Source: Bacteroidales bacterium UBA2939 (GTDB lineage: Bacteria; Bacteroidota; Bacteroidia; Bacteroidales; P3). From it: a stretch of 8,305 nt of DNA. The notes below the pieces were generated by a model. That model saw nothing but the letters and a program-made list of their open reading frames with translations, was not told where the DNA came from and searched no databases. The DNA is taken from positions 13,895 through 22,199 of the forward strand of contig DECD01000045.1 in assembly GCA_002349055.1 (NCBI GenBank), written 5' to 3'. The position numbers were made by a program, and so were the translations under genes. Below are positions 1 to 4,976 of this stretch, in pieces; the first letter of the stretch is position 1; every line of letters starts with the position of its first letter.

Positions 1-14
1 AAAAAAGAATACTT

Positions 15-698
15 ATGAAACGTATCACATTCATCATTGCCGCACTGGCGGTAGCAGCCTCGATGCAGGGGCAGGAAAAGAAATGGAGCCTCGACTACGA
101 AGTGGGGCTCGGAATGACCAAGTTCTTCAACTATTCGGCGCTCTCGCTACAGGAGGACAACACAGCCTCCTACACGGCACCCACGGCCTCTTTCACCTTC
201 GGTCTTCGACGAGACGACGGCTTCTCTTTCGGCCTACGCTACAGCAACACCGCCGTCAACACTTCCAACGTGGCGATGCAAGAGCATGCCACCCTCCACG
301 ACTTCTCGCTGGTGGTGCGCCGCTCGGCGATGCTGTCGCAACAAGTGGAACTCTACGGCAGCGCCACACTAGGCTTCGCCATCCTGCACAACAGCCTGGT
401 TTATAACGGCGACAACCTCTCTGCCAACCGTTACGGCTATAGCGCCGGCCTCGAGGCAGGGCTGCGCTACTACTTCAGCAGCGAAGCCTATTTCTTCGTC
501 AGCGCCGGGTTGTCGGCCGTCAACCTCACCAATGTCAAGAAACTCCCAAGTCCGCAGACGCAGAACGGCCTGGCTGCAAGCCACCTTACCGGCGGCTTCG
601 GCATCGGGTTCCGACCCAAGCTAAAAAAACTTAATATGGCGCCCGAAATCGTCGAACGGAAAGAGCCACTACAGATGTCCTACTACCCAACCAATTAA
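15..698 (+). CDS. Outer-membrane beta-barrel protein, function unknown
   Basis: The 227-residue product starts with a clear signal peptide: KR, then a hydrophobic core at about residues 4-16, and a likely cleavage near AASMQGQ. Residues about 24-200 alternate short polar/aromatic strands with Gly/Asn turns (GLGMTKFFNY, FTFGLRRDDGFSFGLRYS, YGYSAGLEAGLRYYF, YFFVSAGLSAV, TGGFGIGFRP). This is the pattern of a small eight- to ten-stranded outer-membrane barrel. A charged tail of about 27 residues (from PKLKK to the end) follows the last strand, so the chain does not end on an aromatic residue as many barrels do. The start at 15 is the first ATG before the signal peptide, and only 14 bases of upstream sequence are visible, so promoter and operon partners to the left are unknown. 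It converges on the lipoprotein gene. No ligand or specific family is recognised. Confidence 0.85.
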   Translation: MKRITFIIAALAVAASMQGQEKKWSLDYEVGLGMTKFFNYSALSLQEDNTASYTAPTASFTFGLRRDDGFSFGLRYSNTAVNTSNVAMQEHATLHDFSLVVRRSAMLSQQVELYGSATLGFAILHNSLVYNGDNLSANRYGYSAGLEAGLRYYFSSEAYFFVSAGLSAVNLTNVKKLPSPQTQNGLAASHLTGGFGIGFRPKLKKLNMAPEIVERKEPLQMSYYPTN

Positions 699-703
699 CC
701 CAC

Positions 704-738
704 CACTCTTAACTCATAACTCCCTTCTCCCCTCTCCT
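704..738. repeat. Heptanucleotide tandem array, five degenerate units
   Basis: Five in-phase 7-nt units are read on the + strand. Examples are AACTCAT and AACTCCC, grading into C-rich units such as TTCTCCC. The array begins six bases after the stop codon of the barrel gene. On the reverse strand the units read GAGTTAT or GAGTTAA, resembling the array at 8244-8278. It is non-coding here. Confidence 0.7.
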
Positions 739-744
739 ATTGAA

Positions 745-796
745 CTCTTACCCGGAAAAGGGAGGGGTAAGGGAGGAGTAAGAGAGGAGTAAGAGA
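745..796. terminator. Possible bidirectional terminator with 11-bp direct repeats
   Basis: In the gap between two convergent genes, CTTACCC (747-753) can pair with GGGTAAG (765-771). The same left arm could also pair with the later GTAAGAG copies at 778-784 and 789-795. Three 11-bp direct repeats at 760-770, 771-781 and 782-792 (consensus GGGAGGAGTAA) make up the right side. There is no clean U-run, so a terminator is only suggested by the position between converging stop codons. The rest of 699-807 holds the heptamer array and nothing else that I recognise. Confidence 0.4.
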
Positions 797-807
797 ACGG
801 AAAATTG

Positions 808-1551
808 TCAAATTCGGTAATCGGAGGCCAGGGGGTCGACCAACTCGAACTCCCCATCGATATCAATCAGGTCAAAATCAGGTAGATGCTCACGCGTGGT
901 TAGCCGCCAGCCGCTGTAGTAGACCAGATGCTCACTGTCGAGGGGCGGCAGGGTGTCGCGATAGGCGACGATACGGTCCTCCCCGTAGGCGAAGCGTATG
1001 AGGCTGAGGACATAACTGCCATCGGCCTGTTTCTCCACACCCCGCAGTTGTTCCACCCAGTCTTCCATGCCGTGATGCACAAGCGTACTGTCGGTGATAT
1101 GCAGATAATACGGGTAGTCGGCCGTGAGAACGGGCGTATCCTTGTAGCGCAGCACCGTGAACCAGTCGCGTGGAAGGTCACCAAGGTCTACATGCGTGTA
1201 TGGCGAACCGTGACTGACAAAGAGGTCGTCGAAATAGCGGGGTTCCCGTCCGGTATCGCCGAAGAGCTCCTTCACCCGTCGGGCATGCTCGGCACTGCCT
1301 CGGGGGATGTAGACATAGTCCATCACCTGCGTGTCCCCATCGTAGAACGTCGTGTGACGATAGAGCACCCGTCGACCGTTCTCGACGAAAGGTCGCTGTA
1401 TGTCGCACCACGAACTGTCTTTGGCCCAAATGGTGTCCGCCTCGCAGTCTTCCGGCGCCACATCGGCCTGCACGCCGCCGCCATGATGGGCACACGACAC
1501 AGCAAGCACCACTGCGACAACCATCAATATCTGTTTCATAGCGTTTTCCAT
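808..1551 (-). CDS. Putative lipoprotein of unknown function
   Basis: The product has 247 residues from the chosen start. The open frame extends 18 codons further, to a GTG at 1605. The ATG at 1551 is preferred because an AAAGGAGA Shine-Dalgarno-like sequence lies just upstream (1561-1568) and because it places a signal peptide at the N-terminus. A second in-frame ATG at 1539 (MKQ) is possible. The signal is KQ, a hydrophobic run at residues 8-18, and a lipobox AVSC with the lipidated Cys at residue 20, followed by AHHGGG, a flexible tether. The mature part is acidic and Tyr/Asp-rich (DYVYIPRGS, YPYYLHITDS, SGWRLTTREHL). I recognise no catalytic motif or family. It lies 50 bases downstream of the membrane-protein gene, so the two are probably co-transcribed from the promoter near 2245-2275. 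Lipoprotein status is well supported; function is unknown. Confidence 0.82.
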   Translation of the reverse strand: MENAMKQILMVVAVVLAVSCAHHGGGVQADVAPEDCEADTIWAKDSSWCDIQRPFVENGRRVLYRHTTFYDGDTQVMDYVYIPRGSAEHARRVKELFGDTGREPRYFDDLFVSHGSPYTHVDLGDLPRDWFTVLRYKDTPVLTADYPYYLHITDSTLVHHGMEDWVEQLRGVEKQADGSYVLSLIRFAYGEDRIVAYRDTLPPLDSEHLVYYSGWRLTTREHLPDFDLIDIDGEFELVDPLASDYRI

Positions 1552-1601
1552 ACAGACTCTTCTCCTTTTATTACCTTGACGGCAGCAGCCACCGGACGAA
1601 A

Positions 1602-2081
1602 TCACACATACCGCCCGGCCAGTTCCATAATCTTTCTTCCCAGGGCCTGGCGGTCGGCGTCGGAGAGGCAGAGTCCGAAGCGGTAGGCGGTGTTGGAATA
1701 GACCACGCGCAGCGTCGCCGAGCGCTGGCCGCTGTCGTCGTCGTAGGTCTCAACTTTTTTGATGGCCGACAGAGGGATCTCTTTCCTCCGGCCAAAGAGG
1801 CATTTGCGACGCTCGACGACAAGCATCTCGTGCTGCACCGACACGGTCTCCTCCGTGCAATGCCATTTCATGTACACGTCGATATACACGACCGCACCGA
1901 TGACGAAGCACAGCGAGGAGAGGTAAAGCAAAAGCACCTCGATTCGATAGTTGAAATATGTCACCACCACCGATCCTGCGACAAACACCAACGCGCAGAT
2001 GCACACAACGGCCATGCGGAAGGGCAGAAAGGTGTCGTACTTCGGGGTTACGTGAGCCTTGTATGTCGCCAAAATAGTCAT
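1602..2081 (-). CDS. Two-helix membrane protein with PH-like C-terminal domain
   Basis: The product has 159 residues. A short polar N-terminus is followed by two hydrophobic segments at about residues 22-43 and 48-70, separated by a short turn (NYRIEV). This is a hairpin that would leave both ends on the same side of the membrane. Residues about 74-159 look like a small beta-rich domain closing with a helix: SVQHEMLVVE, a basic turn (KCLFGRRKEIPLSAIKKVET), RVVYSNTAYRFGL, then SDADRQALGRKIMELAG. That order (strands, the IPLSxIxxV element, a final amphipathic helix) is typical of bacterial PH-like domains attached to membrane helices. The assignment is by pattern only. The gene starts 12 bases after the stop of the orphan sorting-domain fragment and probably shares a transcript with the downstream lipoprotein gene. 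Function is unknown. Confidence 0.75.
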   Translation of the reverse strand: MTILATYKAHVTPKYDTFLPFRMAVVCICALVFVAGSVVVTYFNYRIEVLLLYLSSLCFVIGAVVYIDVYMKWHCTEETVSVQHEMLVVERRKCLFGRRKEIPLSAIKKVETYDDDSGQRSATLRVVYSNTAYRFGLCLSDADRQALGRKIMELAGRYV

Positions 2082-2093
2082 TTTTCTTGCAGT

Positions 2094-2201
2094 TTATTTA
2101 ACTATCAGCCTCTTGACAGCCGTTCCCTCTTCGGTGGTGACTCGGAGGAAGTAGGTGCCGGAAGGCAAGTCGGTGAGATTGAAAATTGAAAATTCCGAAC
2201 T
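2094..2201 (-). pseudogene. Orphan C-terminal end of a T9SS type A sorting domain
   Basis: Read on the minus strand, this stretch encodes about 36 residues ending in a stop at 2094-2096. They include SSEFSIFNLTDLPSGTYFLR and finish with EEGTAVKRLIVK. LPSGTYFLRV followed by a charged turn and a K-R-L-I-V-K end is the hallmark last part of a Por secretion-system sorting domain. The sorting domain of the large gene at 6083-8305 ends almost the same way: by hand alignment, 16 of the last 24 residues and 55 of 72 nucleotides match. The frame is open only back to a stop at 2250-2252 and has no ATG or GTG start. No cargo domain precedes it. I infer the remains of a deleted T9SS cargo gene whose last codons now lie in the leader of the membrane-protein gene. 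Confidence 0.75.
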
Positions 2202-2235
2202 TCCTAATCCATAACCTATAACCCATAATCTATAA
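2173..2235. repeat. Heptanucleotide tandem array, nine in-phase units
   Basis: Nine consecutive 7-nt units keep perfect phase on the + strand over 63 bases. Near the left the unit is TGAAAAT, with two identical copies at 2180-2193. To the right it becomes YCYATAA, with TCCATAA, CCTATAA, CCCATAA and TCTATAA at 2208-2235. The left half overlaps the coding frame of the orphan sorting-domain end; the right half lies between it and the leftward promoter. It would form the start of the leader RNA of the leftward transcript. Confidence 0.75.
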
Positions 2236-2244
2236 ATACGGCTG

Positions 2245-2275
2245 CAAAATTACGAACTTTTTGCGGAATAGCAAA
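2245..2275 (-). promoter_or_regulatory. Leftward Bacteroidota housekeeping promoter
   Basis: On the minus strand TTTG (2272-2275) is followed after exactly 19 bases by TAATTTTG (2245-2252). This matches the Bacteroidota primary-sigma promoter pattern of -33 TTTG and -7 TAnnTTTG. Transcription would begin near 2238 and run left through the heptamer array and the orphan sorting-domain end into the membrane-protein and lipoprotein genes. The spacer and -33 box are spanned by an imperfect inverted repeat (GAACTTTTTGC at 2254-2264, GCAAAAAAAAGTTC at 2271-2284), which could be an operator or chance in an A/T-rich stretch. Confidence 0.65.
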
Positions 2276-2299
2276 AAAAAGTTCACTACGGGTGTAAGA

Positions 2300-2330
2300 T
2301 TTGGGCACAATTAAGCGTCTATTAAGTATA
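2300..2330 (+). promoter_or_regulatory. Weak candidate promoter for the sigma-factor operon
   Basis: TTTG (2300-2303) is followed after 19 bases by TAAGTATA (2323-2330), which fits four of the six fixed positions of TAnnTTTG. It would leave a leader of about 90 bases containing the inverted repeat at 2378-2411. The -7 match is poor, and the operon could instead use an ECF-type, self-regulated promoter that I cannot define from one sequence. Confidence 0.3.
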
Positions 2331-2377
2331 AGGAACAAAAAAGGATGGCCTACTACACCAGCGATTGAGAAAAAAAA

Positions 2378-2411
2378 TTTCAACCCTCTGTAATAAAGCG
2401 GAGAGTTGAAA
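2378..2411. promoter_or_regulatory. Inverted repeat upstream of the sigma-factor gene
   Basis: TTTCAACCCTC (2378-2388) and GAGAGTTGAAA (2401-2411) pair at 10 of 11 positions around a 12-base loop. The right arm ends 14 bases before the ATG at 2426. It could be an operator, a leader hairpin limiting translation of the sigma factor, or part of a self-recognised ECF promoter. These alternatives cannot be separated here. Confidence 0.5.
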
Positions 2412-2425
2412 CGTATATTGGGTAT

Positions 2426-2908
2426 ATGACGACCAGGGAATACAACGATTGTGTGCGCCGGTACGGCGACGACCTCTACCGTTTCGCGTTGCGCTATGCC
2501 GGCGAGACGATGGCGGCCGAGGACGCGGTGCAGGACACTTTCGTACTTCTCTGGGAACAGCACCGGGAGGTGAATGCCGACAAGGTGAAAGGGTGGCTGA
2601 TACGCATACTCTACCGGCGGCTGATTGATGAACACCGGCACGAAACGGTGAAAATGAGAAATGAGAAAGAAGAGATGCGGAAAGAGGAGAGCTGGCGGCA
2701 GCACGAGGGCTTCGAGCTGCACGACGCCCTCCAGCAGGCCCTCAATCAGCTGCCCGAGCAGCAACGCATACTGCTGCTGATGCGCGACCTCGAAGGCTAC
2801 GACTACGCCGAGATGGCCTCGCAGACAGGCATCTCGGTCGACCAAGTGGGTGTCTACCTCTTCCGTGCACGCAGAACAATGAAAAAACTGATGGAGGATT
2901 ACCGATGA
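2426..2908 (+). CDS. ECF-type RNA polymerase sigma-70 factor
   Basis: The 160-residue product has the two-domain layout and length usual for extracytoplasmic-function sigma factors. Region 2, about residues 8-73, contains LYRFALRYAGETMAAEDAVQ, then DTFVLLWEQ and KGWLIRILYRRLIDEHR. This covers core-polymerase binding and -10 recognition. Region 4, about 96-153, contains LNQLPEQQRILLLMRDLEG and YDYAEMASQTGISVDQVG, ending in VYLFRARRTMKKL. This is the helix-turn-helix for the -35 element. The linker, about residues 75-90, is unusual: it is encoded by a heptanucleotide repeat and shows a seven-residue period (MRNEKEE, then MRKEE). The stop codon overlaps the next start by ATGA, which couples it to the anti-sigma gene. 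It probably stays bound to that protein at the membrane until a signal releases it. The family assignment is firm; the regulon is unknown. Confidence 0.95.
   Translation: MTTREYNDCVRRYGDDLYRFALRYAGETMAAEDAVQDTFVLLWEQHREVNADKVKGWLIRILYRRLIDEHRHETVKMRNEKEEMRKEESWRQHEGFELHDALQQALNQLPEQQRILLLMRDLEGYDYAEMASQTGISVDQVGVYLFRARRTMKKLMEDYR
2651..2692 (+). repeat. Heptanucleotide array inside the sigma-factor linker
   Basis: Units AAAATGA (2651-2657), GAAATGA and GAAAGAA are followed by increasingly degenerate purine-rich heptamers up to about 2692. In the reading frame this gives the seven-residue pattern MRNEKEE/MRKEE between sigma regions 2 and 4. Confidence 0.6.
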
Positions 2909-3591
2909 TTACGATGGACAATTACGAAGGATGGCTGATGCGCTATGCCGACGGCGAACTGAACGACGCGGAGCGTGCCGAGGTGGAGCGTTTCCTGCAA
3001 GGGCACCCCGAGTTGCAAGAGGAGCTCGAGGAGGTGTGCTCGGTGAAGGTGACGGCACCTGTGTCCGCCCTTCCCGGCAAGGAGGCGCTGCTGCACAAAG
3101 AAGGCTTCTATTTGTCACCTGTCTGGCGCGCCGCAGCAGCGGTGGCGCTGTTGATGGTGGCTGGCGGCATAACGATGCTGCTAAACAACCGCAGCGAGGA
3201 GAAGCCGTTGGTGGCCAAGGTGGAGAAGCCCCGCCAGGAACATATAGATACAATCATTAAGGTGTCGTCCTTACAAGAACCCAAAGCCGCCTCGTCTCCT
3301 GACCGTGTGCATACGCCCACAGCTAAAGAAGGCCGTCCCCTTATGGGGACTCCCGAGGTTCGTCAGGAGTGTCAGGAAGTAGCCGTGGAGGTGAGCCCAC
3401 AGTGCGACAGCGATGAAATCGACGAGCCCCGTAGGGGCGACACTGCCACAATCCCCACTCCTACCCTGCCCCATATCCGCGGCGGCATGCTAGTGGTGGA
3501 GACCGACGGCCTGGTGCAGCAAGAAGCCCAGCTGGCCGACGCACCTTCTACACTCGAGAAGATACAAGAATTCTTTATGAGACCCGAATAA
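2905..3591 (+). CDS. Single-pass membrane anti-sigma factor
   Basis: The product has 228 residues. The start at 2905 overlaps the sigma-factor stop (ATGA); an alternative Met lies three codons on. Residues 5-44 (NYEGWLMRYADGELNDAERA, then EVERFLQGHPELQEELEE) form the cytoplasmic helical segment typical of Bacteroidota anti-sigma proteins. The pattern W-hmm-Y-x-DGEL, then E-hydrophobic-E-x-F-hydrophobic-x-x-HPEL, is familiar from that group, and the zinc-binding His/Cys set of ZAS domains is absent. One membrane helix spans about residues 74-94. The periplasmic part is probably disordered and rich in Pro, Glu and Ser, with two GC-palindrome segments encoding RPLMGTPEV and EPRRGDTAT. The last 25 residues (QLADAPSTLEKIQEFFMRPE) look helical. 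Expected role: hold the sigma factor at the inner membrane and release it on an envelope signal. Position and topology support this strongly; it is not sequence-proven. Confidence 0.8.
   Translation: MITMDNYEGWLMRYADGELNDAERAEVERFLQGHPELQEELEEVCSVKVTAPVSALPGKEALLHKEGFYLSPVWRAAAAVALLMVAGGITMLLNNRSEEKPLVAKVEKPRQEHIDTIIKVSSLQEPKAASSPDRVHTPTAKEGRPLMGTPEVRQECQEVAVEVSPQCDSDEIDEPRRGDTATIPTPTLPHIRGGMLVVETDGLVQQEAQLADAPSTLEKIQEFFMRPE
3335..3350. repeat. Perfect GC palindrome inside the anti-sigma gene
   Basis: GTCCCCTTATGGGGAC has a six-base-pair stem and a four-base loop. It lies in the disordered periplasmic region and encodes part of GRPLMGTP. It resembles small REP-like palindromes more than ordinary codon choice. 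Confidence 0.55.
3426..3438. repeat. GC palindrome GCCCCGTAGGGGC inside the anti-sigma gene
   Basis: A five-base-pair stem flanks a three-base loop, and the palindrome is followed by GACACT. It encodes part of DEPRRGDT. Motifs of the form CCCCGTAGGGGCGACAC look familiar to me as dispersed palindromes in bacterial genomes, but I cannot search for copies here. Confidence 0.5.
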
Positions 3592-3594
3592 ACA

Positions 3595-4923
3595 ATGAAC
3601 GCCATGAAACATACCATGCTTTTATTGATGCTGGCGGTCGCCTCGTGGGCCACGGCCCAGGAGAGCCCCGTCATGCCCGTCCTGCTGACACAACAGCTTT
3701 ACTCCGCGCCGGAGAGCATCCAGGTGAGCCACCGCCACGATGTGACCGTGGTGCTCGACACCGTGAACTGCGTCTATGTCCGCACCACCGGCCGCGTTGA
3801 CGAGCTGGAGTCGTTGCGATTCCCCGAAGGAAAACTGCGCATGAGCGGCAGTCAGCTCATCGTCGACAGCCTCTTCCCCTACCGTTCCGGCATCGAGGTA
3901 CACACCGCAGCACCCGAGGTGAAGGTCGAGGCCCGCCACCTTTCGCGCGTCACCGTCCGCAGCCACGACGGACAAACGGCGCAGCTGAAGGGCTTCGAGG
4001 CAACGGCCTACAGTCAGTCGCTGATATTCGTCGACGTGGCCGTGAAATGCGAAGAATATGTCTCGCTGACAGCCAAGGGCGAAGGCTCCATCGTCTACTA
4101 CGACAATGCCAGCGCCCCCAAAAGCGAGGTATCGTTCGACGACAAAGGGATTGTCATCCTCCGCAATGCCGACGGCAGCAGCGACACCTACCGTGAGGAA
4201 CGTTATTCGCAACTGCCTTTCGGCTTTATGGACCTCTTCTCCAAATATGGCCGCAACCACCGTGAGAATCCCCTCTTCTTGACCTACTCCTTTGGCCTGA
4301 CCGGTGCCTCACAGCGTCCTTTCGGCGGGATGATGGGCTGGATGGGCGACTACAGCATGAGCGTCGGCTACCATTTCAACTACAGCTTCCATTATGCCTT
4401 CTGCCTGAGCAACCATTGGTCGCTGGGCGTAGGCTTTGGCACAGCCACCAACCGTTTTCGCGCCAACAACTGCCTGCTGGGCATCACCCCCAACGCCACC
4501 GACGGTGAGCCTGCCCACCTAGGTCCTGTGGCCGAACCTGCCGCCCTCGGCGGTGGCCAGCGCACCTGGAACAGCAAATTCAGCACCACAACCGTCTATA
4601 TCCCGTTGCGCATCGAATGGCGACAGCGCGACGACTGGCGGGGCCTGCGCATCGGTGCCGAGCTGCAACCCGGTGTCTCTTTCGGTGCCATCATCTACAA
4701 CAATGGCATCTACTCCGACGGCAGCCGCAGCGACCTCATTGCCGACAAATCGCTAGCCAAATATTGCCGCATACTGCACTGCGGCATCCGTTTCGACATC
4801 GCCTGGAACCACTTCGGCCTTTTCCTCCAAGGCTCTCCGCTATCGTTCTTCCGCTCCAAAGGCGAGAAAGCCTTCGACCGCGACTTCTATCCCATGTCTG
4901 TCGGCTTCAGTTTCACCATCTAA
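3595..4923 (+). CDS. GIN/DUF2807-like head fused to an outer-membrane beta-barrel
   Basis: The product has 442 residues and starts three bases after the anti-sigma stop. A second in-frame Met (MKHT) three codons on could also be the start. Residues 1-22 are a signal peptide, cleaving near ATAQ-ES. Residues about 40-195 form repeating short strands (VTVVLDTVNCVYVRTT, KLRMSGSQLIVDSL, VKVEARHLSRVTVRS, CEEYVSLTAKGEGSIVYYDN, KGIVILRNADGSSDTYREE). This resembles the right-handed beta-helix of the DUF2807 GIN domain. Residues about 226-442 form a barrel (FLTYSFGLTGAS, YSMSVGYHFNYSFHYAF, WSLGVGFGTATNRF, TTVYIPLRIEWRQ, GLRIGAELQPGVSFG, MSVGFSFTI) that ends on the F-T-I C-terminus recognised by the Bam machinery. 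It probably displays or senses something at the outer membrane. Being third in the sigma/anti-sigma operon makes it a likely partner or target of that system. The GIN assignment is by pattern only. Confidence 0.78.
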   Translation: MNAMKHTMLLLMLAVASWATAQESPVMPVLLTQQLYSAPESIQVSHRHDVTVVLDTVNCVYVRTTGRVDELESLRFPEGKLRMSGSQLIVDSLFPYRSGIEVHTAAPEVKVEARHLSRVTVRSHDGQTAQLKGFEATAYSQSLIFVDVAVKCEEYVSLTAKGEGSIVYYDNASAPKSEVSFDDKGIVILRNADGSSDTYREERYSQLPFGFMDLFSKYGRNHRENPLFLTYSFGLTGASQRPFGGMMGWMGDYSMSVGYHFNYSFHYAFCLSNHWSLGVGFGTATNRFRANNCLLGITPNATDGEPAHLGPVAEPAALGGGQRTWNSKFSTTTVYIPLRIEWRQRDDWRGLRIGAELQPGVSFGAIIYNNGIYSDGSRSDLIADKSLAKYCRILHCGIRFDIAWNHFGLFLQGSPLSFFRSKGEKAFDRDFYPMSVGFSFTI

Positions 4924-4970
4924 AAAGTCTAAAAGTCTAAAGGTCTTAAAGTCTTAAAGTCTTAAAGAAA
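4923..4970. repeat. Period-8 tandem repeat between two barrel genes
   Basis: Six units of eight bases start at the last base of the upstream stop codon. Typical units are AAAAGTCT (two copies, 4923-4938) and TAAAGTCT (two copies, 4947-4962), with the last unit decayed. It fills nearly all of the 53-base gap before the next ATG, so the spacing of the two genes is set by repeat number. Confidence 0.8.
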
Positions 4971-4976
4971 AATGCC

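Noticed and set aside
1552..1605. Extended start of the lipoprotein gene at a GTG at 1605
   Set aside because: It would put 18 polar, Cys/Arg-rich residues before the signal peptide and ignore the AAAGGAGA site placed for the ATG at 1551.
928..1686. Long open frame on the + strand opposite the lipoprotein gene
   Set aside because: It lies antisense to a gene with a clear signal peptide, lipobox and ribosome-binding site, shows no domain pattern, and is explained by the codon bias of the real gene.
2414..2421. TATATTGG as a -7 promoter box for the sigma factor
   Set aside because: It lies five bases before the start codon, so transcription would begin at or after the ATG, and no TTTG box sits at the right distance.
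2216..2845. Long minus-strand open frame across the sigma-factor gene
   Set aside because: It is the shadow of the sigma factor, whose conserved regions 2 and 4 fix the true strand and frame. It also runs through promoter and repeat DNA.
3335..3438. The two palindromes as ends of an insertion sequence
   Set aside because: No transposase or target duplication lies between them, only 75 bases of in-frame coding sequence.
3622..4260. Minus-strand open frame opposite the GIN-like head
   Set aside because: There is no signal or domain. The + strand frame has a signal peptide, a barrel and an FTI end, and fits the operon spacing.
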